Source of the DNA: Craterilacuibacter sinensis | GTDB lineage: Bacteria; Pseudomonadota; Gammaproteobacteria; Burkholderiales; Chromobacteriaceae | Assembly (NCBI RefSeq): GCF_009831765.1 | Contig: NZ_WSSB01000008.1 | Span: forward strand, 125,238 to 189,237 | DNA length: 64,000 nt | Direction of reading: 5' to 3' | In this document: positions 43,473 through 52,313 of the stretch, piece after piece | Layout of the letters: the number at the start of each line of letters is the position of its first letter | Numbering within the stretch: the first letter of the stretch is position 1 | Position numbers and translations under genes: made by a program | The notes under the pieces: model-generated | Database searches by the model: none | What the model was told of the DNA's origin: nothing | What the model saw: the letters and a program-made list of their open reading frames with translations, nothing else

Positions 43473-44414
43473 TCAGCGCGCCGCACGACGGTCAAGCAGC
43501 ACCGCCAGCAGAATCACCGCACCCTTGATCACCTGCTGGTAGAAGGACGACACCTCCAGCAGGTTCAAACCGTTGTTGAGCACGCCGATCAGCAAGGCGC
43601 CGATCAAGGTGCCGACAATCCAGCCGCGACCGCCGGCCAGACTGGTGCCCCCCAAGACCACCGCCGCAATGGCATCCAGCTCATAGCCGGTGCCGGCTGT
43701 CGGCTGCGCCGAGTTCAGGCGCGAAGTCAGGATCAGGCCGGCCAGCGCCGACAAGAAGCCCGAGATCGCATAGATCATGATCTTGACGCGGTCCACGTGG
43801 ACGCCGGAAATGCGCGAGGCTTCTTCGTTGCCGCCAACCGCATACACATGGCGGCCGAAGGCGGTACGCTTAAGGATGAACCACAGCACGCCAAAGGCGA
43901 TAAACATGGTGATCACCGGCATCGGCACCAGCGCGCCCAGGTAGCCGTTACCCAGCATAAAGAAGAAATCGCTGTCGACGCCGGTCACCGGACGGCCGCC
44001 GGTATACACCAGCGCCAGCCCACGGAAGATGGTCATCGTTGCCAGCGTCACGATAAACGGCGCAAGCTTGCCCTTGGTAATGGCCAGACCGTTGAAAGCC
44101 CCCATCAGCGCGCCGCAGGCAAGACCGGCGAAGGTCGCCAGCACCGGGTCAGTACCCGATGCCATCAGCCCTGCGGTGACCGCACCGGACAAGGCCAGAA
44201 TGGCCCCCACCGACAAATCGATACCACCGGACAGAATGACAAAAGTCATACCGAAGGCGATCAGCGCATTGATGGACACCTGGCGCATGACATTAAGCAA
44301 GTTGCCAACGGTGAGGAAGTTGTCGCTCATAATGGCGAGCACGACACAAAGACCGACCAGGCCCAACAACGGCCCTAGTTTGTGCAGCAGTTTTTTGGTT
44401 TGACTGACGGCCAC
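43473..44414 (-). CDS. rbsC: RbsC ribose ABC transporter permease
   Basis: A 313-residue inner-membrane protein with about ten helices. The NLLNVMRQVSINALIAFGMTFVILSGGIDLSVGAILALSG block is the standard RbsC signature, as is AIAAVVLGGTSLAGGRG near residue 245 (the EAA-like loop contacting the ATPase). It begins one base after the rbsA stop, so translation is coupled. Family length about 320. Confidence 0.95.
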   Translation of the reverse strand: MAVSQTKKLLHKLGPLLGLVGLCVVLAIMSDNFLTVGNLLNVMRQVSINALIAFGMTFVILSGGIDLSVGAILALSGAVTAGLMASGTDPVLATFAGLACGALMGAFNGLAITKGKLAPFIVTLATMTIFRGLALVYTGGRPVTGVDSDFFFMLGNGYLGALVPMPVITMFIAFGVLWFILKRTAFGRHVYAVGGNEEASRISGVHVDRVKIMIYAISGFLSALAGLILTSRLNSAQPTAGTGYELDAIAAVVLGGTSLAGGRGWIVGTLIGALLIGVLNNGLNLLEVSSFYQQVIKGAVILLAVLLDRRAAR

Positions 44415-45905
44415 TTAATACCCTCCGGTAGCCAGATGCATGATGGATTCCTGGCTGGCACCGGCAGTGGCAAGCTCGCCTGCCATCCGCCCTTCGTGCA
44501 TCACCAGGATACGGTCGGAAATCCCCAGTACTTCAGGGAGTTCGGAAGAAATCACCACCACCGCCACGCCCTCGAAGGCGAGCTGGTTGATGATATGGTA
44601 GATCTCGGCCTTGCCGCCGATATCGACGCCACGGGTCGGCTCGTCGAGAATCAGCACGCGCGGCTTGAGGTTGAGCCACTTGGCCAGCACCACTTTTTGC
44701 TGATTGCCCCCGGACAGCGACTGCACTTCCAGTTCGGCATCGCGGGTGCGGATTTTCAGCATATCGATGCAGCGCGCGACCAGACTCTTCTCTTCGCTAC
44801 GCGACACGATGCCGCTACGGCCATGGGTCGGCACCGCCGACAAGGTGATGTTCTCGCGCACCGACAACCCCAGTACCAGACCCTGCGCCTTGCGGTCTTC
44901 GGTGACGAAACCGACACCGTAGCCGATGGCATCGGCCGGCTTATTGATGCGCGCCTCCTTGCCGTCGACAAAGATCTTGCCGGACAGGCGCTTATTCAGG
45001 CCAAACAGGGTGCGGGCAATCTCGGTGCGCCCTGCCCCCATCAAGCCGGCAATCCCCAGCACTTCGCCTGCGCGCACGGAAAAATTGATGCCGGCAATAT
45101 TGCCTTCATCACACAGGTTTTCTACCCGCAAGCGCTCGGCGCCATGGCTGACCTCGCGCTTGGGAAAGCGCTCGCCCAGTTCGCGCCCGACCATCATCTG
45201 CACCACGTGGTCAAGCGAGGTGTCGGCAATACGTTCGGTGCCGACAAACTCGCCATCACGCAATACCGAAATGCGGTCGCACAAGGCAAAGATTTCTTCC
45301 ATGCGATGCGACACATAGACAATGCCGACACCGTCGGCGCGCAGTTCGCGAATCACGGCAAACAAGGCGTCGATTTCGCGTTCGGACAACGCAGCAGTCG
45401 GCTCGTCCATAATCAGCACGCGCGCGTTCAGAGACAAAGCACGGGCAATCTCGACCATCTGCTGCTGACCGATGGACAGGCTGCCAACCTCGGCATCCGG
45501 GTCCAGCTCCACCGCCAGACGCGACAGATATTCTTTCGCCAGCGCACGCATGCGTCCGGCGTTGAGAATGCCGCTAAACCCCAGTGTCTGTTCGCGCCCG
45601 AGAAACAGGTTCTCGGCCACCGACAGCTCGGGAATAAGGTTCAGCTCCTGATGCATGATGGCAATCCCCAGCGCCTCGGCCTGTCTGGGGTTGCGGATAT
45701 CGACAGCTTCGCCAGCCACCCGGATGGAGCCGGCATCGGCCTGATACAGACCAGTCAGAATCTTCATCAGGGTGGACTTGCCGGCGCCGTTCTCGCCCAT
45801 CAGCGCGTGAATTTCTCCGGCCGACAAAGAAAAAGCCACGTCTTTCAGCACCGTTACCGGCCCGAAAGACTTGGCAATACCGCTCATTTCTACCAGCGTG
45901 CTCAC
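44415..45905 (-). CDS. rbsA: RbsA ribose ABC transporter ATP-binding protein
   Basis: A 496-residue protein with two ABC domains. The first has Walker A GENGAGKS, the signature LSIGQQQMVEIARAL and Walker B LIMDEPTAAL. The second has a degenerate Walker A (GLMGAGRTEIARTL) and signature LSGGNQQKVVLAKWL with LILDEPTRGVD, as always seen in sugar transporters of this class. About 500 residues, as expected. It is ten bases downstream of rbsD. Confidence 0.96.
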   Translation of the reverse strand: MSTLVEMSGIAKSFGPVTVLKDVAFSLSAGEIHALMGENGAGKSTLMKILTGLYQADAGSIRVAGEAVDIRNPRQAEALGIAIMHQELNLIPELSVAENLFLGREQTLGFSGILNAGRMRALAKEYLSRLAVELDPDAEVGSLSIGQQQMVEIARALSLNARVLIMDEPTAALSEREIDALFAVIRELRADGVGIVYVSHRMEEIFALCDRISVLRDGEFVGTERIADTSLDHVVQMMVGRELGERFPKREVSHGAERLRVENLCDEGNIAGINFSVRAGEVLGIAGLMGAGRTEIARTLFGLNKRLSGKIFVDGKEARINKPADAIGYGVGFVTEDRKAQGLVLGLSVRENITLSAVPTHGRSGIVSRSEEKSLVARCIDMLKIRTRDAELEVQSLSGGNQQKVVLAKWLNLKPRVLILDEPTRGVDIGGKAEIYHIINQLAFEGVAVVVISSELPEVLGISDRILVMHEGRMAGELATAGASQESIMHLATGGY

Positions 45906-45915
45906 ACTATCATCC

Positions 45916-46314
45916 TCAGAAAACCACGCCGGAATACAGAATCACATTGGCGTAGGGGCTGGCTTCACCAGTGCGAATTACCGCACGCGCCTGACGCGTC
46001 AGCGTCTTGAAGTCGGCATGACTGACCAGACGCACCGGAATACCGCCCTCGGTCAGGGCATCGATCTGGCCAGCCAGAGGCGGGTTGGCCTCACGGATTT
46101 CCCTGGCCATCAGCGCATGCTCGACCTGCATTTCCGACAGCACAACCGCCAGCGTATCGGTAAAGGAAGGTATGCCCTGCGTCAGCGCCAGATCGATGCG
46201 TTCGACCCCGGCCGGAATAGGCAGGCCGCAATCGGCGATCACAACGGCATCACCATGCCCCAGCTCGGCCAGCACCCTTGAGAGCTGTGCATTCAGGGTT
46301 CCGGTCTTTTTCAT
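45916..46314 (-). CDS. rbsD: RbsD D-ribose pyranase
   Basis: A 132-residue mutarotase that interconverts beta-pyranose and beta-furanose forms of ribose. GHGDAVVIADCGLPIPAG near residue 18 contains the catalytic His and Asp. Its ATG overlaps the rbsK stop (ATGA). The C-terminal FKTLTRQARAVIRTGEASPYANVILYSGV completes the family pattern. The operon order rbsK-rbsD-rbsA-rbsC-rbsB differs from E. coli (rbsDACBK). Confidence 0.95.
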   Translation of the reverse strand: MKKTGTLNAQLSRVLAELGHGDAVVIADCGLPIPAGVERIDLALTQGIPSFTDTLAVVLSEMQVEHALMAREIREANPPLAGQIDALTEGGIPVRLVSHADFKTLTRQARAVIRTGEASPYANVILYSGVVF

Positions 46315-47204
46315 GAAACATCCTTGAGAAAAGCGTCGAGTTCATCCTGCTGCGGCATGCCGCCCTGAGCACCCAAACGGGTCACCGACAAGGCCGCCGC
46401 CGCGCAAGCCATGCGCATGGCAGGCTTCAGTCCCAAAGGCAGATAGGTTGCCAAGGCGGCATTAAAGGTATCCCCCGCACCGGTGGTATCCACCGCCGAA
46501 ACGGTGAAGCCGGGCTGATGCACAAACGTGCCGTCGGCGGCAACGTGATAGGCGCCATGCTCGCCCTTGGTCATCACCACCTTGCCCGGCAAACGCTCCA
46601 GCATGTCCGGGAATGGCGTCGAGCCTGCATCCATCACGATAGACAGCTCGTGCTCGTTGGGGGTGAGATAGCTCACCTCATCCAGCAAGGCCGGCGGCAA
46701 ATGTACGGCCGGCGCAGGGTTCAGGATCAGCGGCACGCCATGTTTTTTCGCCAGTGCGGCCGTGGCCGCCACCACGGCCAGCGGCACTTCCAGCTGCGTC
46801 AGCACCACATCGGCCGCGGCGATTTCAGCTTCGGCCGCCGCGACATGCTCGGGCGTCAGTGCATGGTTGGCACCGGCAATCACAATAATATTGTTTTCGG
46901 CACCACTGACCGTGATGCAGGCGACGCCGCTGGCGACGCCTTCAATGGTGTGGACATGGCGCGTATCGACGCCTTCCTTGTTCAGCCCGGCGACAAGGTC
47001 GCGGCCAAACAGATCGGAGCCAACGCAGCCCACCATCACCACTTCGGCTCCCAGGCGGCTGGCCGCCACGGCCTGATTCGCACCTTTCCCGCCGGGAAAG
47101 GTCGCAAAACGCTCGCCGCTCAAAGTCTCACCCGGTGCGGGGAAACGCGGGGCCAGCGCCACAAGATCCATATTGATACTGCCAACTACAACCAGCTTGG
47201 GCAT
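46311..47204 (-). CDS. rbsK: RbsK ribokinase
   Basis: A 297-residue PfkB-family sugar kinase. The N-terminal VVGSINMDLVALAPRFPAPGETL and GGKGANQAVAASRLGAEV motifs bind ribose; the C-terminal DTTGAGDTFNAALA contains the catalytic Asp. The ATG at 47204 has GGGAGAGG in front, which settles the start over an open frame running 33 codons further. First gene of the rbs operon; no rbsR regulator gene is present in the window. Confidence 0.95.
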   Translation of the reverse strand: MPKLVVVGSINMDLVALAPRFPAPGETLSGERFATFPGGKGANQAVAASRLGAEVVMVGCVGSDLFGRDLVAGLNKEGVDTRHVHTIEGVASGVACITVSGAENNIIVIAGANHALTPEHVAAAEAEIAAADVVLTQLEVPLAVVAATAALAKKHGVPLILNPAPAVHLPPALLDEVSYLTPNEHELSIVMDAGSTPFPDMLERLPGKVVMTKGEHGAYHVAADGTFVHQPGFTVSAVDTTGAGDTFNAALATYLPLGLKPAMRMACAAAALSVTRLGAQGGMPQQDELDAFLKDVS

Positions 47205-47282
47205 AGCCTCTCCCTGTTCATCTGATAGGTTCGGGTTGAGGGTAAAAGCTAAAGGGTCGAATATTAAGATATTATTAATTTC

Positions 47283-47323
47283 ATGCCAATCAAAAAGCAG
47301 CATTTAAACGCAATGATTGGCAT
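47283..47323. promoter_or_regulatory. Perfect 10-bp inverted repeat ahead of rbsK
   Basis: ATGCCAATCA (47283-47292) and TGATTGGCAT (47314-47323) are separated by 21 bases, about 31 bases centre to centre. It lies about 80 bases upstream of the rbsK start, within the rbsK-radC gap. Operator or stem-loop, by position. Confidence 0.55.
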
Positions 47324-47388
47324 ATAACGCAAGTATTCGCACACTATTTAAGAAACAGACTGCCAAATGCACGACTGACTGCGCCAAC

Positions 47389-48066
47389 TCAGCCTAAGCC
47401 GCCTTCTTCGGCCAAAGAAGTTGCATGGGCCGCAGTCACCACAAAATGGTCGAGTAAAGCAATATCGACCAGTTCGAGAGCCGACTTGAGCGTTTGCGTC
47501 AGCGCCCTGTCCGCCATCGAAGCCTCTGCACGACCGGATGGATGGTTATGCGCCACGATCAGGGCCGCCGCATTATGAAACAGGGCACGGCGTACAATCT
47601 CGCGCGGATAGACACGCGTCTCGGTCAGCGTGCCGCGAAACACTTCCTCCATCGCAATCACCTGATGTTGTGCATTAAGAAACAGCACAACAAACACCTC
47701 GATATCGCGCGAGCCTATGGCCAGGCGCAGATAACTGCGTACATCGGCCGGGCTGGACAAGGCATCGCACTTGGCAAGCGACTCGGCCAGCGCCCGTTGC
47801 GCCATCTCCTTTACCGCCATCAGTTGCGCATACTTGGCCTGCCCCAGCCCCGGATGGCGGACAAACTCGCTTTCACTGGCGGCAAACAAGGCCGAAATGG
47901 AACCGAAATGCAGCAACAAGCGCTGGGCCAGCGCCACGGCAGACACCCCTGCCATACCGGTGCGTAAAAAAATAGCCAACAGTTCGGCGTCCGACAAAGC
48001 GGCCGCGCCGCGCAATAGCAATTTTTCCCGCGGCCTGTCGTCGGCCGGCCAGTGGGCGATGGACAT
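47389..48066 (-). CDS. radC: RadC family JAB-domain protein
   Basis: A 225-residue protein with an N-terminal helix-hairpin-helix-like region (LSDAELLAIFLRTG and HPGLGQAKYAQLMAV) and a C-terminal JAB/MPN+ metal domain (about 105-225) whose HNHPSG box and downstream Asp form a typical metal site. Its role is uncertain; the original link to DNA repair in E. coli has been withdrawn. The ATG at 48066 has a GGAG at proper distance. It is divergent from coaBC. Confidence 0.93.
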   Translation of the reverse strand: MSIAHWPADDRPREKLLLRGAAALSDAELLAIFLRTGMAGVSAVALAQRLLLHFGSISALFAASESEFVRHPGLGQAKYAQLMAVKEMAQRALAESLAKCDALSSPADVRSYLRLAIGSRDIEVFVVLFLNAQHQVIAMEEVFRGTLTETRVYPREIVRRALFHNAAALIVAHNHPSGRAEASMADRALTQTLKSALELVDIALLDHFVVTAAHATSLAEEGGLG

Positions 48067-48206
48067 GGTGCGGCTCCACAAAGGCAATACCGTTTATTTG
48101 TAGCAGGCGCAGCCAAGCTCATGTCATCAAGCACCCAAGCCACACCATATTTCATGGCGAAATCCGGTAAACTTGGCCATTACCTCCCTAAAAAAGCAGA
48201 CCACGC

Positions 48207-49397
48207 ATGACTGCCAAACGCATTCTGCTGGGCGTGACCGGTGGCGTTGCCGCCTACAAGGCCGCCGAGCTTACCCGCTTGTTCGTCAAGGCCGGCCACC
48301 ATGTAGAAGTGGTGATGACCGAGGCCGCCACCCGCTTTGTGACACCACTCACCTTTCAGGCGCTATCGGGACACGCTGTCTACACCGACTTATGGGACGA
48401 AAGACCGGCTGGCGGCATGGCGCACATCGATCTCTCCCGTCGCGCCGACCTGTTCCTGATCGCGCCGGCCAGTGCTGACACGCTGTTCAAACTGGCGCAT
48501 GGCGCATGCGACAACCTGCTCTCCACCCTGGCGGCCGCCCGCACCTGCCCTTTGGCCGTCGCGCCGGCCATGAATCGCCAGATGTGGGAAAACGCGCCTA
48601 ACCTGCGCAATGTCGCCCAGCTCAAAGCCGATGGCGTGACTATCTTAGGGCCGGCCTCGGGGGCGCAAGCCTGCGGCGAAACCGGTGCAGGGCGCATGCT
48701 GGAAGCGGAAGAGATTTTCGAGCTGGCGCTGGGGCTGTTTGAACGCAAACAGCTTGCCGGACAGCGGGTATTGATCACCGCCGGCCCGACTTATGAGCCG
48801 ATAGACACCGTACGCGGCATTACCAATATCAGCTCGGGCAAGATGGGCTATGCACTGGCGCGTGCCTGTCGCGACGCCGGCGCCGAGGTGACACTGGTAT
48901 CCGGCCCGACCGGCATGCCTGCGCCGCTGGGACTGGCCCGCATTGATGTACAAAGCGCTCGCGAAATGTACAACGCAGTACTGGCGCATGCCGGGCAATG
49001 CGATGTTTTTATCGGCGTAGCTGCGGTAGCCGACTATCGCGTCAAAAACCGTGCAGAACACAAGATCAAGAAGGGTGATGGCGCGCCGGCACTGGAGCTG
49101 GAAGAAAACCCCGACATTCTGGCCACCATCGCCGCCCTGCCCGCCGCGCCGTTTTGTGTAGGCTTTGCCGCCGAAAGCCAGAACCTGATTGCGTTTGCCG
49201 ATGCCAAGCGCCGGCGTAAAAAGCTGCCCTTGCTGGTCGCCAACCTGGCCCAGCACGCCATGGGTGCAGACAGCAACGAAGTCACCCTGCTGGACGACGC
49301 CGGCGAGCATCCGCTACCCAGCATGGACAAGGCGGATGTCGCCCGCGCCATTGTGCAGCACCTGGCCAGCTTGCTGGCCCAAACCAAAAACCAATAA
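48207..49397 (+). CDS. coaBC: CoaBC phosphopantothenoylcysteine synthetase/decarboxylase
   Basis: A 396-residue bifunctional enzyme of coenzyme A synthesis. The N-terminal CoaC domain (1 to about 185) is an FMN-dependent decarboxylase: [18 protein letters not shown], then the catalytic [16 protein letters not shown] motif and [10 protein letters not shown] with its active Cys. The C-terminal CoaB domain (about 190-396) ligates cysteine using [33 protein letters not shown], and [14 protein letters not shown]. The classical neighbour dut follows. Confidence 0.96.
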   Translation: MTAKRILLGVTGGVAAYKAAELTRLFVKAGHHVEVVMTEAATRFVTPLTFQALSGHAVYTDLWDERPAGGMAHIDLSRRADLFLIAPASADTLFKLAHGACDNLLSTLAAARTCPLAVAPAMNRQMWENAPNLRNVAQLKADGVTILGPASGAQACGETGAGRMLEAEEIFELALGLFERKQLAGQRVLITAGPTYEPIDTVRGITNISSGKMGYALARACRDAGAEVTLVSGPTGMPAPLGLARIDVQSAREMYNAVLAHAGQCDVFIGVAAVADYRVKNRAEHKIKKGDGAPALELEENPDILATIAALPAAPFCVGFAAESQNLIAFADAKRRRKKLPLLVANLAQHAMGADSNEVTLLDDAGEHPLPSMDKADVARAIVQHLASLLAQTKNQ

Positions 49398-49407
49398 GGA
49401 CAACACC

Positions 49408-49860
49408 ATGCCATCCGTTATCGACATCAAAATTCTGGACTCGCGCCTGCAACAAAATCTGCCAGCTTACGCCACCCCTGGCTCCGCCGGCCTGGACCTG
49501 CGAGCCGCCATCGACCAGGATCTGCATATCCAGCCGGGCGAAACCCAGCTGATTCCGACCGGCATGGCAATCCATATCGCCGACCCCGGCCTTGCCGCCA
49601 TGATCCTGCCGCGCTCCGGGCTGGGGCACAAGCACGGTATTGTGCTGGGCAATCTGGTGGGCCTGATCGACTCCGACTATCAAGGGCAACTGTTTGTCTC
49701 GGTATGGAACCGCGGGCATGAAGCTTTTTGCCTGGCCCCGCTGGAGCGCATCGCCCAGATGATTATCGTGCCGGTGGTGCAGGCCAGCTTCAATATCGTT
49801 GAAGAATTCGGCGACTCCGAACGCGGCGAAGGCGGCTTTGGCAGTACAGGTAAACATTAA
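49408..49860 (+). CDS. dut: dUTP diphosphatase (dUTPase)
   Basis: A 150-residue trimeric dUTPase that removes dUTP and supplies dUMP for thymidylate. The five family motifs are present: GSAGLDLRA (1), RSGLGHKHG (2), [11 protein letters not shown] (3), [10 protein letters not shown] (4) and the flexible P-loop [10 protein letters not shown] (5). The ATG at 49408 has AAGGA upstream and lies ten bases past the coaBC stop. A 20-bp palindrome (49876-49895, GACAGCCCGA then TCGGGCTGTC) follows, without a clear T-run. Confidence 0.96.
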   Translation: MPSVIDIKILDSRLQQNLPAYATPGSAGLDLRAAIDQDLHIQPGETQLIPTGMAIHIADPGLAAMILPRSGLGHKHGIVLGNLVGLIDSDYQGQLFVSVWNRGHEAFCLAPLERIAQMIIVPVVQASFNIVEEFGDSERGEGGFGSTGKH

Positions 49861-49947
49861 GCCGGTAAAAATTCTGACAGCCCGATCGGGCTGTCTATAC
49901 TGGCTAGGCCGCCTAAGCGGTGACGGATAGGAAAGGAAGGCGTTGTT

Positions 49948-50079
49948 GTGATCAGGTTGCGCGTAGTGCTGGCCGCAATGCTTGTGCTGTTTGCAAGTGT
50001 TGCCGTATCTGGATGCGCACACATGGACCCTCAACCAGTTAATTGGAGTACGGGCGGAGGCCCTGACAATCCTAGCTGA
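49948..50079 (+). CDS. Small predicted lipoprotein (43 aa)
   Basis: A 43-codon frame starting with GTG at 49948, with AGGAAGG seven bases ahead. The N-terminus is a standard lipoprotein signal (basic start, VVLAAMLVLFASVAV, then lipobox VSGC near residue 24) followed by an 18-residue tail (AHMDPQPVNWSTGGGPD and a short end). It is followed by a good terminator. The family is unknown to me. Similar tiny lipoproteins are often unannotated because of their size. Confidence 0.6.
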   Translation: MIRLRVVLAAMLVLFASVAVSGCAHMDPQPVNWSTGGGPDNPS

Positions 50080-50114
50080 GGCAGAATCTGCCATCCCTTG
50101 TAACTTCTCCCGCC

Positions 50115-50148
50115 ATGGCCGCCCTCAGGGGCGGCCATTTGGTTTTCA
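50115..50148 (+). terminator. Terminator after the small lipoprotein
   Basis: ATGGCCGCCC / GGGCGGCCAT hairpin with a four-base loop followed by TTTGGTTTT. It also overlaps the end of the converging potI gene region. Confidence 0.75.
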
Positions 50149-50970
50149 GCGCTGCAAAGTACGAATGCGCTCGGCGCGGCCGCGCAGCCACTCCAGCGTC
50201 AACAATAGAGCAATCGAAAACAGAATCAGCACCGTCGCTGCGGCGGCAATGGCCGGGCTGATGTTTTCCTTGATCCCGCTAAACATCTGCCGCGGCAAGG
50301 TCACCTGCTCGGGGCCAGCCAGAAACAGGGTCACCACCACTTCGTCAAACGATGTGGCAAAGGCAAACAGCGCCCCAGAAATCACCCCCGGCGCAATCAG
50401 CGGCATCACCACGCGGCGGAAGGTGGTCAGCGGCCCGGCGCCCAGATTGGCGCTGGCCTTCATCAGATTCACGTTAAAACCCTTGAGCGTTGCCGATACG
50501 GTAATGACCACGAACGGCACGCCCAATGCAGCATGCACCAGGATCAGGCCGAAGTAATTATTGGTCAGGCCCAGCGGCGCCATGAAGAGATACGCCCCCA
50601 CACCGACAATCACCACCGGCACGACCATGGGCGAAATCAGGATGCTCATGATCAGCGACTTGCCGGGAAACTCGCTGCTGGTCAGTCCGACCGCCGCCAG
50701 CGTACCCAGCGCGGTCGCGATCAGGGTGGCCGCTGGCGCCACAATAAAGCTGTTCATCAGCGCCCGCGTCCATTCCCCGCTAGTGAAAAACTCCTCGTAC
50801 CAGCGCAGCGACAATTCCTTGATCGGATAAACCAGGAAGGAGTCGGCCGAAAACGAAAGCGGAATGATGGCCAGCAAGGGGCTGACCAGAAAGACCAGCA
50901 CCAGAATATTGAAGCCGCGAAACAGGTAGAACCAGACTCTTTCAACAGGGGATGCATAACTTGGCAACAT
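50146..50970 (-). CDS. Polyamine-type ABC transporter permease (PotI/PotC-like)
   Basis: A 274-residue inner-membrane protein with six helices. The EAA loop region appears around residue 190 (SANLGAGPLTTFRRVVMPLIAPGV), typical of binding-protein-dependent permeases. Helix 1 and the WYEEFFTSGEW segment resemble PotC/PotI. It is the last gene of a four-gene minus-strand operon in the order ATPase, binding protein, PotH-like permease, PotI-like permease, with only three bases between the two permease genes. Confidence 0.88.
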   Translation of the reverse strand: MLPSYASPVERVWFYLFRGFNILVLVFLVSPLLAIIPLSFSADSFLVYPIKELSLRWYEEFFTSGEWTRALMNSFIVAPAATLIATALGTLAAVGLTSSEFPGKSLIMSILISPMVVPVVIVGVGAYLFMAPLGLTNNYFGLILVHAALGVPFVVITVSATLKGFNVNLMKASANLGAGPLTTFRRVVMPLIAPGVISGALFAFATSFDEVVVTLFLAGPEQVTLPRQMFSGIKENISPAIAAAATVLILFSIALLLTLEWLRGRAERIRTLQR

Positions 50971-50973
50971 GGT

Positions 50974-52236
50974 TTACCCCAGACTTAAGCGGTTAGCGCC
51001 GACCAGCCGGCTATACAAGCCGTACAGCAGCAAAGTAGCCAGCAGCAGCAAAGACCCCAATGCCGCAGCCATGCCCCAGTTGATCGTCACATTGGTGTAA
51101 AACGCGACGTAATAGCTGACCATCTGCTCCTGCGGACTCCCCAAAAGCGCAGGCGTGATGTAATAGCCTATGCACATGATAAAGACCAGCAAGGCACCGG
51201 CGGCCACCCCGGCAATGGTTTGCGGAAAGTAGATCTTCCAGAAAGCGGCAAACGGGTGATCGCCCAGCGAGATCGCGGCGCGCATATAACTGGGCGGTAT
51301 GCTTTTCATCACGCTATAAGCCGGCAAAATCACAAAGGGCAGCAGGATATGCACCATGGCGATGTAGACGCCGGTGCGGTTGAATGCCAGCTCCAGCGGC
51401 GCATCCACGATGCCCAGCCAGAGCAGGGCACCGTTGACCAAGCCTTCGGACTGCAATAGCACGATCCACGAAGCCACCCGCACCAGCACCGAAGTCCAGA
51501 ATGGCAGCAACACCAGGATCATCAGCAGATTGCTCTTGCGGGTCGGCAAGGTAGCCAGCCAGTAGGCCAGCGGATAGCCCAGTGCCAGGCACCACACGGT
51601 GACCCAGAAACTCATCCACAAGGTACGGCCAAAAATGGACAGGAAAGCGCGCTCGTCTTCCGGCACCAGCTCGGGCTTGCCGTCGGCCCCCTGGCGCAGG
51701 TCCAGCGAACTCATCAGATAGTAGGGCGTCCAGCTGCTGCCGTTACGTGCGATCACTTGCCAGTGGCTGACATCGCCCCAGCGCTCGTCCAGCGCAATAA
51801 AGGCGTCGCGCGTGCTTTGCCCGGCCTCGGGCGCAAGCGGTATCTTGCGGGCGGTCTTCTGCAGCAGGGAGCGGAAACCGCTCTGCTCCATATTCAGGCG
51901 CTTGGCGGCATCGGGAACCGTTTTTTCGGCCTGGGCGCGCTGCAGGTCGCGCGATAGCGCATCATAGACGGCAACGGCCGGCAGACTCTTGCCATCCCAG
52001 GGCTTCAGAGCCTGTGTCGTTTCGCGCAGCACGCTGACTACCTCCGGGTTGTCGACACTGCGTGTCAGCAAGGTGGCAATCGGCACCAGAAAGGTCAGCA
52101 ACAAAAACAGCGCCAGCGGCAACACCAGCAGCAAGGCCTTAAGCTGGCGCATACGCCGCTGTTGCTGCAAGCGCGTCTTGAGCGGCACGCCATCTGCCGC
52201 CGTAAGCGGCGTATTCATGGAAAAGCTTTCAGACAT
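50974..52236 (-). CDS. Polyamine-type ABC transporter permease (PotH/PotB-like)
   Basis: A 420-residue permease with six helices plus a long hydrophilic loop of about 130 residues between helix 1 (about 32-55) and helix 2 (about 205). This periplasmic insertion, with no recognisable domain, is characteristic of one branch of the PotB/PotH family. The EAA loop is at about residue 325 (ISLGDHPFAAFWKIYFPQTIAGV). It pairs with the permease directly downstream. Confidence 0.87.
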   Translation of the reverse strand: MSESFSMNTPLTAADGVPLKTRLQQQRRMRQLKALLLVLPLALFLLLTFLVPIATLLTRSVDNPEVVSVLRETTQALKPWDGKSLPAVAVYDALSRDLQRAQAEKTVPDAAKRLNMEQSGFRSLLQKTARKIPLAPEAGQSTRDAFIALDERWGDVSHWQVIARNGSSWTPYYLMSSLDLRQGADGKPELVPEDERAFLSIFGRTLWMSFWVTVWCLALGYPLAYWLATLPTRKSNLLMILVLLPFWTSVLVRVASWIVLLQSEGLVNGALLWLGIVDAPLELAFNRTGVYIAMVHILLPFVILPAYSVMKSIPPSYMRAAISLGDHPFAAFWKIYFPQTIAGVAAGALLVFIMCIGYYITPALLGSPQEQMVSYYVAFYTNVTINWGMAAALGSLLLLATLLLYGLYSRLVGANRLSLG

Positions 52237-52313
52237 GGGAATACCCGACAGGATCAGGGCGCCTTAACGACACCGCCAAAACGGCCGCAGCCTATGCTGC
52301 GGCCGGCCTTGAA

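Noticed and set aside
44382..46010. 542-codon plus-strand frame across rbsA
   Set aside because: Antisense to rbsA with its intact Walker motifs; no recognisable protein.
49876..49895. 20-bp perfect palindrome after dut as terminator or operator
   Set aside because: It lacks a T-run and lies in a region with no clear promoter role; chance or an RNA-end hairpin cannot be told apart.
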